DNA of 15,605 bases from positions 1-15,605 of the forward strand of contig JACQVO010000061.1 in NCBI GenBank assembly GCA_016209725.1, read 5' to 3'. Source of the DNA: Candidatus Methylomirabilota bacterium (lineage in GTDB: Bacteria > Methylomirabilota > Methylomirabilia > Methylomirabilales > 2-02-FULL-66-22). Shown one piece after another: positions 8,667 to 15,355 of the stretch (its first letter is position 1; every line of letters starts with the position of its first letter). The notes beneath the pieces are model-generated. The model was given only the letters and a program-made list of their open reading frames with translations, ran no database searches and was not told the origin of the DNA. Both the position numbers and the translations under genes were made by a program.

Positions 8667-10742
8667 CTACGACTTGAAGAAGAACGTGGCCGGATGCGAG
8701 CTGCAGGGGGTCCGGGCGTGCTGGGCATTGACCTGACGGGACGGGATGTTGCCGAGCTTCTTGCTCACGATCCGAACACCCATGGCCGCCGGCGACTGCC
8801 CGACCGTCCCGATGCTGTACTGCTCGTCCACCATGATCTTCCAGATTTCCTGCGCGATCTTGTAGCGCTCCTGGGGTTTCTTGCCGGCCGCGGAACGAAA
8901 CAGCTCCAGCGCCTTCTTGAGCTGCGGGTCCTTCGGCTCCTTGCCCTGGGTCCCGCCGCTGGCGTACCAGTTGGCGATGGGGTGGCCGAGCAGGGCCTCC
9001 ACCGGGTCCACCGGCAGGGCGTGACGCGGGAAGAGGTAGATGACCTCGGACCCGTCGTTCAGCCAGATGGCGATCTGGTGCTCGTTGGCCTTGATCCGCG
9101 TGAAGTAGAGGCTCCGCTCCACCTCCTTCACGTCGCCTTGGATGCCGATCTTCTTCCACTGCTCCTTGATCATCTCGCCGATCTGGGTGTGCGGGATGAA
9201 AGAGCCGGCCGCGGTGAGCATCTCGATGCGGAGCCGCCCCTTGCCATCCGTCCGCAGGCGGTAGCCCTCGGCGTCCTTCTTGATGAGGCCCGCATTGTCC
9301 AGCAGTTCGTTGGCCTGCTTCGGGTTGTGGCTGGACCATTTCTTCCGCCACTCGGGGCCGGGGCTGTACGGAATGCTCTCGGCCGGGGCCACGGAGCCCG
9401 GCGTGCCCACGCCCAGCCAAAAGGTCTCGTTGATCTGTTCCCGGTCGATGCCGAGGGAGAGTGCGCGGCGGAAGTCCCGCGACAGGAGCCACTTGGCAAC
9501 CTCGGGATCGGCGTCGTAGGCCTGGTTGCATTGAAGAGTCGCGTCGGAGCCGTTCAGGGCCGGATCCAGCCGCACGTCGTAGTTCCCCTTGGATCGGTTC
9601 TCCAGGAACACCGGCAGCTTGGCCAGGGCGGTGTGGCGCTCCTGCAGGTCGTACTGGCCCGCGATGGCGCGCAGGTTCAGCACCTCCAGGTTCTCGGCCA
9701 GCGCCATGCTGATCTTGTCGATGTAGGGGAGCTGGTTGCCCTCGGAATCGATCCCGTAGTAGTAGGGGTTGCGCTCCAGCCCCCAGGTCGGGGTGTTGAT
9801 CGGGCTCACCGTCTTCCAGGGGCCCAGCGTCGGTAGATCGGGATTCAGGCGCCAGTCCCAGCGGCTCTTGATGTAGCTCACCCAGCCGTCGAAGCCCGCC
9901 GCCTTGGCCTTCCGGTCCAGCTCGTCCCGCGAGGAGTACTTGGGGAGGTACTGCTTCACGTAGTGGGCCGGCATGTAGGCGCCCATGGTGCGGCCGAAAT
10001 GCTGCTGGGTGGCCTGGCCGCCGCCCATGGCCGTGCTGCCCGCCAGGATGTCCACGAAGAGGTAGTTCGGGTCGGGGAACTCGAAGACCACGGTGTAGTC
10101 GTCCCGCTTCCGCAGCGCTCCGGGCTTGCCATTGACCATGAAGTCAGGGTTCGGGGTCGGTTGGAGGTCCTTGTTCAGGTAGATGTCCTCATACCAGAAT
10201 ATGAAGTCGTCGGCCGTGAACGGGGTCCCGTCGGACCACTGGTGCCCCTTCCGGAGCAGGATGGCGATGACCCGACCGTCGTCGCTCACCTTCCAGTCCC
10301 GCGCCAGGCAGGGCATGACCTTGGTCCCGGTGTAGTCCCAGAACAGGATCTTGTCCGTGGAGACGATCCGGTTGCCGTTCTCGCCGTCGCCCGGCCCGGT
10401 GAACCCGCGCCGCCACGTGCCGCCATACTTGCCGATGCTATGCACGGGCTTCACCACCAGCGGCTCTTCGGGAATCCGCTTCTCCACCGGGGGAAGCTTT
10501 CCCGCCTTGACCAGCTCGGCCAGCATGGGCGCCTCGCTGAACTTCTTGGGGAACCTGGCGGGGTCGAGGATGAGCGTCGGCCCCTCCAGCTTGCCGATAA
10601 GCTGAGCGCCGATCTTCGGATCGGTCTTCTCGGCGGCGGTCGCCAGAGCGGGAGTCAGGCCGGCCAGGGCGATACCACCCGTTGCCAGCACCGCGTCTTG
10701 GAGAAACTCTCGTCGTGTAATGCGCCTTCCTTTGCGCGACAT
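8667..10742 (-). CDS. oppA: Oligopeptide-binding protein, Tat-exported (SBP family 5, OppA type)
   Basis: This 691-residue extracytoplasmic solute-binding protein delivers the substrate to OppBC. The first 36 residues are a twin-arginine signal (TRREFLQ at 9-15, hydrophobic stretch 16-35, likely cleavage after ALATA), so it is exported folded. The body has family 5 hallmarks: PCLARDWKVSDDGRVIAILLRKGHQWSDGTPFTADDFIFWYE, then LSRDFRRALSLGIDREQINE and later KQANELLDNAGL. At about 690 residues it is larger than the usual 500-550, in keeping with the extended OppC. I chose ATG 10742 because GAGGAGG sits 8 bp upstream and the Tat signal begins there; an upstream in-frame ATG at 10817 would bury the signal. 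There is no lipobox. Substrate could be peptides, sugars or opines. Confidence 0.93.
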   Translation of the reverse strand: MSRKGRRITRREFLQDAVLATGGIALAGLTPALATAAEKTDPKIGAQLIGKLEGPTLILDPARFPKKFSEAPMLAELVKAGKLPPVEKRIPEEPLVVKPVHSIGKYGGTWRRGFTGPGDGENGNRIVSTDKILFWDYTGTKVMPCLARDWKVSDDGRVIAILLRKGHQWSDGTPFTADDFIFWYEDIYLNKDLQPTPNPDFMVNGKPGALRKRDDYTVVFEFPDPNYLFVDILAGSTAMGGGQATQQHFGRTMGAYMPAHYVKQYLPKYSSRDELDRKAKAAGFDGWVSYIKSRWDWRLNPDLPTLGPWKTVSPINTPTWGLERNPYYYGIDSEGNQLPYIDKISMALAENLEVLNLRAIAGQYDLQERHTALAKLPVFLENRSKGNYDVRLDPALNGSDATLQCNQAYDADPEVAKWLLSRDFRRALSLGIDREQINETFWLGVGTPGSVAPAESIPYSPGPEWRKKWSSHNPKQANELLDNAGLIKKDAEGYRLRTDGKGRLRIEMLTAAGSFIPHTQIGEMIKEQWKKIGIQGDVKEVERSLYFTRIKANEHQIAIWLNDGSEVIYLFPRHALPVDPVEALLGHPIANWYASGGTQGKEPKDPQLKKALELFRSAAGKKPQERYKIAQEIWKIMVDEQYSIGTVGQSPAAMGVRIVSKKLGNIPSRQVNAQHARTPCSSHPATFFFKS

Positions 10743-11213
10743 AACGCCATCCTCCTCTTGCTCTGCCGGGTTGGGGGCGACGGCCCACCGACGCCAGGCA
10801 GTCTGCCCTCGGATCATGCGACGGTGAGGCGCTCCAGCGGCCCCTCCGCCGGTCCCTGCGCCGAACGGAGAAAGCTGGCGGGAGTCTATTCGGCGCGCGC
10901 GGGCGCTGTCAATGACATTCTCGAATTCGGGGGCAGGAAAGACGGGAGCTTAGAGGGAGCAGGTTGGCAGAACATAGCACACCGATGCACGGCGACGCAA
11001 CCCCCGCGCAACTGGAATTCGAGGAGGACGCTCAGATGAGAACGCGAGGACCGCCGATCACTGGTCGGGAAAGCACAAGAGGTGGCCGCAAGGGTGGGAT
11101 CGTGGAAATGTGACGGCACAGCGCGCGCGGAGGGCGTATCTTAGGGGCATTGCCGGGAGAACCGTGGTCAGCACGGCGGAACCAAAACCTGGCGCGAGCC
11201 CAAGGGAGAGCCC
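10743..11213. other. Intergenic region upstream of oppA
   Basis: This 471-bp stretch separates the minus-strand opp operon from the plus-strand accessory genes. Apart from the opp promoter and a roughly 130-base oppA leader I see no convincing gene. The region contains only short open frames with no family resemblance, for example a 25-codon frame from the ATG at 11035. A ribosome-site-like AGGGAGA at its right edge belongs to the next frame. Confidence 0.6.
10883..10912 (-). promoter_or_regulatory. Candidate sigma-70 promoter of the opp operon
   Basis: On the minus strand a perfect -35 TTGACA (10912-10907) is followed after 18 bp by TAGACT (10888-10883; 4/6 to TATAAT). The predicted start, near 10875, gives a leader of about 130 nt to the oppA ATG. 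It is the best promoter match upstream of oppA; no obvious operator flanks it. Confidence 0.5.
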
Positions 11214-11393
11214 ATGAGAAACGGTCAACCCGAATTCGTCACCGTCGGCGAGGTGGCCAGGATCCTCGGCCGCGGGCGGCATGAACCTGGAGAAGCGCGC
11301 CGCAGAGGTGCAGGTCCATATCGGGCAGGCGACCGAAGCACAGGCCGCGTGTGGCGAGCGGGCGCCGGCCAGGACCCGGAGTTGATATCGTGA
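11214..11393 (+). pseudogene. Excisionase/MerR-like HTH protein remnant
   Basis: A 59-codon frame starts at an ATG with AGGGAGA about 4 bp upstream. Its first 20 residues (MRNGQPEFVTVGEVARILGR) look like the beginning of a helix-turn-helix of the excisionase/HTH_17 type (compare xLTVxEVAxLLGVS). The recognition helix expected next is missing, and the rest is Arg/Gly-rich with no resemblance to a protein. A second frame from about 11281 (MNLEKRAAEVQVHIGQATEA) looks more protein-like, suggesting a frameshift around 11270-11285. I read it as the start of a small DNA-binding protein that has decayed or been cut. A chance open frame is possible. Confidence 0.35.
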
Positions 11394-11461
11394 AGGCTCT
11401 CAGGTAACGTGACGGCAGTGAAGCACGGCGGGCACCAATCGAATAGACTCCGGGAGGCTCC

Positions 11462-11525
11462 GGCCTTCCGGGACGCGAGGCCCTGGGTTCGGCTGCCCGC
11501 CGTGCGCCCGGGGCCTCGCTGTTTT
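11462..11525 (+). repeat. Leader/terminator-like repeat, copy A
   Basis: This is the first of three related elements. It contains a 13-bp stem (GCGAGGCCCTGGG at 11475-11487 with CCCGGGGCCTCGC at 11507-11519, one T-G wobble), an inner CGGC/GCCG hairpin, and a TGTTTT tail, so it resembles an intrinsic terminator. From the inner loop to the tail it matches copy B almost exactly (shared GGCTGCCCGCCGTGCGCCCG). It ends 62 bp before the DUF3800 start codon. A short CGCTG-TTTT-CAGCG hairpin follows. Confidence 0.7.
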
Positions 11526-11587
11526 CAGCGGGGCGGCATGCGGGGGCAGATAGACGTGAGACTTCAATACGCGGAAGCTTTCCGACG

Positions 11588-12033
11588 ATGATCGTGTACC
11601 TGGACGAGTCGGGCGACCTGGGGTTTTCTGAAGCAAGTAGCAACCACTTCATCATCGGCTTCTTGGCGACAGAGACCGAGGTAACCCTGAAGCGACGGGT
11701 CAAGCGAGTGAAGGAACAGTTTGGCCTCGGCCCGAAGATCGAGGCCAAGGCTTCCGACAGCTCTCCAGATCTTCGGCGAGCTATGCTCCGGGCGGTCAGG
11801 GCCTCCGGCGCTGAGATACACGCGATCACCGTGTTCAAAGCCCATGTCCACAAGAGGCTCCGGGAGAAGTGGATTCGCGGGAGTCCTATGGCCTCCAGGC
11901 GGCGGACTTCGTGACCAACGCCCTCTTCAGAGCAAGGGAACGCGGGGACTGGTCCCTCTGGAACGTGGTCCGAGAAAACGTGGTGATGTCTCAGAAGCTC
12001 TACGAGGTGGGCCAAACGGAAAAACCCACCTGA
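11588..12033 (+). pseudogene. DUF3800 protein gene, internally deleted and frameshifted
   Basis: The first frame (11588-11914, 108 residues) begins MIVYLDESGDLGF, the diagnostic start of DUF3800 proteins (RNase H-like fold, often found in mobile or defence contexts). After KAHVHKRLREK it becomes meaningless and stops. In another frame from about 11860 the family's C-terminal motif appears, VDSRESYGLQAADFVTNALF, continuing to a stop at 12031-12033. DUF3800 proteins are usually over 200 residues; about 70 residues between the two parts are missing along with a frame change. Both conserved ends, including the acidic D6-E7 and the Asp of VDS, survive, so the lesion may be recent or an assembly error. 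It follows repeat copy A and is followed by a terminator-like hairpin. Confidence 0.7.
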
Positions 12034-12044
12034 GGGGTGGGTTT
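12022..12044. terminator. Terminator-like hairpin at the DUF3800 3' end
   Basis: AAACCCACC (12022-12030) pairs with GGTGGGTTT (12036-12044) around a 5-nt loop overlapping the DUF3800 stop codon. Read on the plus strand the right arm ends in TTT; read on the minus strand the stem is followed by extra Ts (TTTTTCC). It could terminate in either direction and marks the gene end. Confidence 0.6.
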
Positions 12045-12306
12045 GTGGCGGACCCTGCGGCGCAACTGGCTGCCTATCCAGCTTATACCACCCTTCCGGT
12101 GATATGCGGCCCGCAGGACTTACCCGCCAACGGCAGTATGGGGGAATGACCATGGCCCTGTCAAGGTCTATCTTCGCTGAGAACCCAATCGATTACATGA
12201 TGTTGGTTTGATAGAGAAGTCGGAAGTGACGGAGGGGGCGCCGGGACTTCCGGAGGGTGATCGCCCGCCGGGAGATCTACGTGCAGTTCTGGCCCAGAAA
12301 TAAGAA

Positions 12307-12363
12307 CCCCGAACCCTAGCCTTTCGGCACGCACCCCACAAGGGGGACAGCTCGGGTTCGGGG
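12307..12363. repeat. Inverted repeat with internal hairpin
   Basis: Perfect 10-bp arms CCCCGAACCC (12307-12316) and GGGTTCGGGG (12354-12363) enclose 37 nt that contain a second hairpin, CCCC-ACAA-GGGG. It lies in non-coding DNA about 80 bp before repeat copy B. The shape could be a structured RNA or a folded single-strand recombination site; I recognise no known family. Confidence 0.6.
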
Positions 12364-12444
12364 CAATTCCGAGGGTGACGTTACCTCGACGGTGTTGACC
12401 CCGTCAAGGGTCTTGTAGTGCGAGGCTGTCCCCGGCCCCCCGTG

Positions 12445-12513
12445 CGCGACGGGAAAAGGCCTCTCGGGGCCCTGGGTCTGGCTGCCCGCCGTGCGCCCGG
12501 GACCTCGCTGTTT
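12445..12513 (+). repeat. Leader/terminator-like repeat, copy B
   Basis: This 69-bp copy begins CGCGACGGGAAAAGGCCT, identical to copy C over 18 bp, and ends CCCGGGACCTCGCTGTTT. The central GGCTGCCCGCCGTGCGCCCG is identical to copy A. CGGGGCCCTGGGT can pair with GCCCGGGACCTCG through Watson-Crick and G-U pairs with a single mismatch, preserving the hairpin of copy A by different base pairs. It ends 73 bp before the J-domain protein ATG. Confidence 0.75.
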
Positions 12514-12586
12514 GGAGACCCACTCACCGATCATTCCGCGCTGCTGCCAGACGCCCGCTCGAACCTGCGAGTGCGTGGGGGCTTCG

Positions 12587-13360
12587 ATGACTCGAAGGCA
12601 GACACCTGAAGAGCGCGAGCTGAGCCGAAGGCAAGCCGATCTGGCATCCCTCGAGACCGAACTCGCGCAGCGCGAACTGGACCTGGCTACCTTCCAGGGA
12701 GAGTTGCGGGCCTTTGAGGCACGATACCTCCGCATCGTAGGCACCCGCTATGCTGCCCTGGATGAGCTGGAGGCCCAGTTTGCTGAAGTCCAGGCGCGCC
12801 ACAGATACAAGGATCCCGGCGCACAAGAGCGGGCGACGCGGGCTCGGGCCCAGGCCCAAGAATCGGCTCAGGCAACTGGGGCTACATCTGAGCCAGCGCA
12901 GGCGACCGAGTTCAAGCCTTCGGATGAACTCAAGAAGCTTTACCGAGAAGTCGCAAAGCGCCTCCACCCCGATTTAGCCACTGAGGATGAGGAGCGAGCC
13001 CGTCGCACGGAGCTCATGGCCGAGGCTAATCGCGCCTATGAGGAGGGTGATGAAGCCCGCCTACGGGCGATCCTCCACGAGTGGGAAAGCAGTCCGGAAT
13101 CCGTCAAAGGCGAAGGGCCCGGCGCGGACCTCGTTCGGATCATCCGTAAGATCGCCCAGGCCGAGGAACGGCTCAACGTGATTGACGCCGAGATGAGTGA
13201 ACTGAGAGCATCCGACCTTTATCGGCTAAAGGTCAAAACGGATGAGGCAGAGGCCGAGGGCCGCGACCTCCTGGCCGAAATGGCCGCGCAGGTGGACCAG
13301 GACATCGCTGCTACACAGAAACGTCTGGCCGAGCTGACCCGGAAGGGGTCGAAGCCATGA
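12587..13360 (+). CDS. J-domain (DnaJ-like) protein with flanking coiled coils
   Basis: This 257-residue cytoplasmic protein has an N-terminal coiled coil (about 8-70; ELSRRQADLASLETELAQRE), an Ala/Gln-rich linker (about 77-107), a J-domain-like segment (112-165) with the essential HPD at 127-129 (REVAKRLHPD), and a C-terminal coiled coil (about 180-250). It lacks the Gly/Phe and zinc-finger regions of canonical DnaJ, so it is a specialised co-chaperone that would stimulate an Hsp70 rather than a general one. The order differs from DnaJ, where the J domain is first. I chose ATG 12587 because the frame upstream (to 12491) runs into repeat copy B and is Cys/Pro-rich without family likeness. The stop overlaps the next ATG (ATGA), coupling it to the TPR protein. 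Confidence 0.88.
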   Translation: MTRRQTPEERELSRRQADLASLETELAQRELDLATFQGELRAFEARYLRIVGTRYAALDELEAQFAEVQARHRYKDPGAQERATRARAQAQESAQATGATSEPAQATEFKPSDELKKLYREVAKRLHPDLATEDEERARRTELMAEANRAYEEGDEARLRAILHEWESSPESVKGEGPGADLVRIIRKIAQAEERLNVIDAEMSELRASDLYRLKVKTDEAEAEGRDLLAEMAAQVDQDIAATQKRLAELTRKGSKP

Positions 13361-14037
13361 CCGACGAGCAAACATCCAATCCAGAGAGTTTGGCAACCTC
13401 GGGCCCGCGTGGCCTCACCGCACGATCACAAGGACTGGTCGCGCGTAGCCTGGATCTCCTTGCCAAGCGAGTGCGAGCTGCTGAACGTCCAGCGGACCAG
13501 TCGCAGGACGGCAGGTCAGTTCCGAACGATCCCTGGTCGTGGTTTGAGAATGGGTTTAGCGCTTGTTGGGCGAAAGACTGGGCAAGAGCCGTGTACGCTT
13601 ATGGGGAGGCCCTTCGTCTGAAGCCTGACTATGACTTGGCCTGCGTCGGCCTAGGGCTGGTACACCGGAGCCAGCGCCAATACGCTCAAGCGATCTTGAA
13701 CTTCCAGGAAGCGCTGCGCCTTGAGCCCGACGCTGTGGTTGCCTGGTATGCCCTAGGGGAAGCGTATCTCCGTCAAGGCAGCACGTCTCAGGCTACGGAG
13801 GTGTACGAGCGCCTCAAGATCCTAGATCCCGTCAGGGCTGACAGCTTTCTCCGGAACATACTCCACCCAGGGCCCGAAGCACCCCCCATGTCCGTCGCAC
13901 GGAGCGAGGGGCAAGGTATGGCTATGGTGCAGGAGGAGTTCGAATCGGAGGCGGATGATGAGATAATGGGGCTGCGGCGCCGCGATGACCCAAGGCAGCA
14001 GCTCCTACAGAAGAGAAGATTGAGCAGGTCAGGATGA
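13357..14037 (+). CDS. Tetratricopeptide-repeat protein
   Basis: This 226-residue protein has three consecutive TPR units at about 59-92, 93-126 and 127-160 (ACWAKDWARAVYAYGEALRLKPD; RQYAQAILNFQEALRLEPD; GSTSQATEVYERLKILDP). They form a protein-binding helical scaffold. The N-terminal 50 residues include TARSQGLVARSLDLLAKR, a short amphipathic segment; the C-terminal 60 are charged and probably disordered. There is no signal peptide or membrane span. Its ATG overlaps the J-domain stop codon, so the two are translated together and probably act together, the TPR part supplying client or partner binding. Near the end, another frame (EEKIEQVRMIMIDALGNISSG) also looks protein-like, so the true C terminus could be altered by a frameshift near 14000. 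Confidence 0.85.
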   Translation: MTDEQTSNPESLATSGPRGLTARSQGLVARSLDLLAKRVRAAERPADQSQDGRSVPNDPWSWFENGFSACWAKDWARAVYAYGEALRLKPDYDLACVGLGLVHRSQRQYAQAILNFQEALRLEPDAVVAWYALGEAYLRQGSTSQATEVYERLKILDPVRADSFLRNILHPGPEAPPMSVARSEGQGMAMVQEEFESEADDEIMGLRRRDDPRQQLLQKRRLSRSG

Positions 14038-14043
14038 TTATGA

Positions 14044-14364
14044 TTGACGCCCTGGGTAACATCAGTAGTGGACGACTTGGTATACGGAGACATCCTGGAC
14101 CTCGACCCCGGCTCCCTTCTCCCAGTGTGGTGGCCGACGGTAGCCGATGAAGGACCATTCGAGTTGATGACCTACGAAGACCGTATGGTGACGTTCCGCG
14201 AGCAACTGGAGAACCTGATCAGCGTGCAAGTGTACGGCCCCGACATCATCACGCGCAGCCGGCCGTTTCTGTCAGTGACGCCGACCGAGGAGATTGCAAC
14301 GCCGGAGATTGTCCTGGAGTGCTTGCGCCAACTTCGTTCTGTGTTCAGACCGGACTTGCTATGA
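14044..14364 (+). CDS. Hypothetical protein
   Basis: I do not recognise this 106-residue protein. Codon use is clearly coding, with a strong G/C preference at third positions across the whole frame, and the composition is acidic with aromatic clusters (DDLVYGDILDLDPGSLLPVWWPTVADEGPFELMTYEDRM). There is no signal peptide, membrane span or recognisable motif. The start is uncertain: TTG 14044 has a weak AGGATG about 9 bp upstream, and GTG 14068 would shorten it by eight residues. It begins only 6 bp after the TPR gene stop, so it probably belongs to the same transcript as the J-domain and TPR genes and may be a small accessory partner. Confidence 0.6.
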   Translation: MTPWVTSVVDDLVYGDILDLDPGSLLPVWWPTVADEGPFELMTYEDRMVTFREQLENLISVQVYGPDIITRSRPFLSVTPTEEIATPEIVLECLRQLRSVFRPDLL

Positions 14365-14467
14365 CGGGGGCAGGACCCATAACACCACCCCGCGCTCTCA
14401 CCCGACGGGGAGGGCGATTCCAGCGCCCTGACCGAAGGTTCCTACATCAGGCTCAGAGCGGGCCGCG

Positions 14468-15355
14468 ATGATTACCTTGCGCTGCGCTTGTGGCGAGATG
14501 ATCCACGCGGAGGAACGGCACGTCGGACGGCAGGTCCGATGTCCCCGCTGTGATCGCCCTATCGAGATTCGCCAGCCCGCGCATTCCCCTGGGCCGAATG
14601 CCAAACCGTTCGGGGAGGCCTCTTCCGCTCCCTCCTGGCGTTCATCGCGCGCAAGATGGACGGCCCTGACGCCGCTCACGAGGGTCCTGATCGGTGGAGC
14701 CCTGATCGGTATCGTGGGTATCCTGCTCTGGGGTCCCAGGGGACACGCTCCAAACCCTTCGACTCCTGCGGAGTCACCTTCAGCTCAAGGACAGCCATCC
14801 CCCGGGGCTCCTCGGAAAGCCGACCGACCCTCGGTTAGTCTAACCACAGGGACCGAATTGAAGCACTTCGGAGGGAGAAGGGGCCTGGGTGCACCGACCG
14901 TTGACAACGGGACGGAACGGGACGCCGCGGTGAAGTTGGTCGAAGACAGCGCGCCGCCGAGGACAAGGCGGGCCTTCTACGTTCGGTCGAGGGATTCCTG
15001 GAAGATTCAAGACATCGCGCCCGGGCGATACATCCTCAGATTCGCATTGGGGATTGATTGGGACGAGAGCATCGGCCGGTTTTCCGTGGAGCCGGCCTAC
15101 CCTTCGCGACGGGAAAAGGCCTTCCCCAGGTCGGGGCTGGTTAGTAGCTGTGCACCCGGGGCTTTGCTGTTTCTGAGAGACATTGGAGGCGGGAAAGGCC
15201 ACGCGGGGCCCATACTCTCTACCGCTCAGTCGATGCGCCGCAAGATAGAGGCGCCAAGGAGCAGCCGTGGCACGAAAGGACCTCGGAGACCAGGAACGGG
15301 AGCGAGTACGCCAACTGATCCGCGCAAGGTTTTGCACTCAACTCGCTGCGTGTAG
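14468..15355 (+). CDS. Zinc-ribbon, membrane-anchored hypothetical protein (3' end probably displaced)
   Basis: The frame codes for 295 residues. An N-terminal zinc ribbon has Cys pairs C6/C8 and C25/C28 (CACGEMIHAEERHVGRQVRCPRC). A linker leads to one membrane span (about 72-88, RVLIGGALIGIVGILLW), a Pro/Ser-rich stretch and a domain (about 130-205) with TVDNGTERDAAVKLVED, RRAFYVRSRDSWKIQDIAPGRYILRFALGIDWD. That domain resembles the C-terminal part of hypothetical proteins in which a compact beta-rich fold continues for about 50 more residues. Here the resemblance ends near residue 213 (about base 15105), exactly where repeat copy C begins. The remaining 80 residues are low-complexity, and the last part overlaps the well-supported start of the next gene. 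I think the real gene is truncated by the repeat module; the tail is read-through. Confidence 0.6.
   Translation: MITLRCACGEMIHAEERHVGRQVRCPRCDRPIEIRQPAHSPGPNAKPFGEASSAPSWRSSRARWTALTPLTRVLIGGALIGIVGILLWGPRGHAPNPSTPAESPSAQGQPSPGAPRKADRPSVSLTTGTELKHFGGRRGLGAPTVDNGTERDAAVKLVEDSAPPRTRRAFYVRSRDSWKIQDIAPGRYILRFALGIDWDESIGRFSVEPAYPSRREKAFPRSGLVSSCAPGALLFLRDIGGGKGHAGPILSTAQSMRRKIEAPRSSRGTKGPRRPGTGASTPTDPRKVLHSTRCV
15105..15172 (+). repeat. Leader/terminator-like repeat, copy C
   Basis: This 68-bp copy shares its first 18 bp with copy B, and its last 18 bp differ from B's at only three positions, all transitions (CCCGGGGCTTTGCTGTTT). The middle has diverged. It lies inside the open frame of the zinc-ribbon gene at the point where family-like sequence ends, and 94 bp before the GTG of the DUF5677-like gene. 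A GGCCGG/CCGGCC inverted repeat (15074-15079, 15092-15097) sits just upstream. Confidence 0.7.
15188..15212 (+). repeat. Partial repeat, copy D (left half)
   Basis: GGCGGGAAAGGCC followed by CGGGGCCC resembles the left half of copy B (GACGGGAAAAGGCC...CGGGGCCC). It starts 15 bp after copy C ends, in the same direction, as if the element had been partly duplicated in tandem. It is short, so chance similarity is possible. Confidence 0.4.

Larger units (their letters stand above)
12045..12586. other. Gene-poor, structure-rich intergenic region
   Basis: This 542-bp stretch has no convincing gene. A 19-codon frame starts at 12152. A 29-codon tail (12230-12319) ending in REIYVQFWPRNKNPEP could be the end of a lost gene. 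It is rich in inverted repeats: CCTGCGG/CCGCAGG (12054-12060, 12111-12117), CCCCGAACCC/GGGTTCGGGG (12307-12316, 12354-12363), GGGGACAGC/GCTGTCCCC (12343-12351, 12425-12433) and GACCC/GGGTC around 12400. Repeat copy B follows. Confidence 0.5.

Noticed and set aside
11239..12153. 304-codon minus-strand open frame over the DUF3800 region
   Set aside because: The product is Arg/Pro/Ser-rich without domains. The plus strand shows the DUF3800 motifs YLDESGD and GLQAADF here, so the minus frame is a shadow.
12152..12211. 19-codon frame (MALSRSIFAENPIDYMMLV) as a small protein gene
   Set aside because: It is very short with no family resemblance, and the GGGG upstream is a weak ribosome site.
11402..12384. 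AGGTAACGT (11402-11410) and its inverted match (about 12376-12384) as terminal repeats of a mobile element
   Set aside because: Only nine bases match, similarity does not extend, and there is no transposase or target-site duplication.
14833..14845. Palindrome GGTTAGTCTAACC as an operator
   Set aside because: It lies inside the zinc-ribbon coding region, is short, and has no second copy or promoter next to it.
11462..15172. Repeats A-C as integron attC sites
   Set aside because: They separate small same-strand genes as cassettes would, but I cannot find the paired RYYYAAC and GTTRRRY core sites in the required positions, and no integrase is in the window.
11462..15212. CRISPR array
   Set aside because: The copies are about 1 and 2.6 kb apart with genes between them and are imperfect; there are no regular spacers or cas genes.
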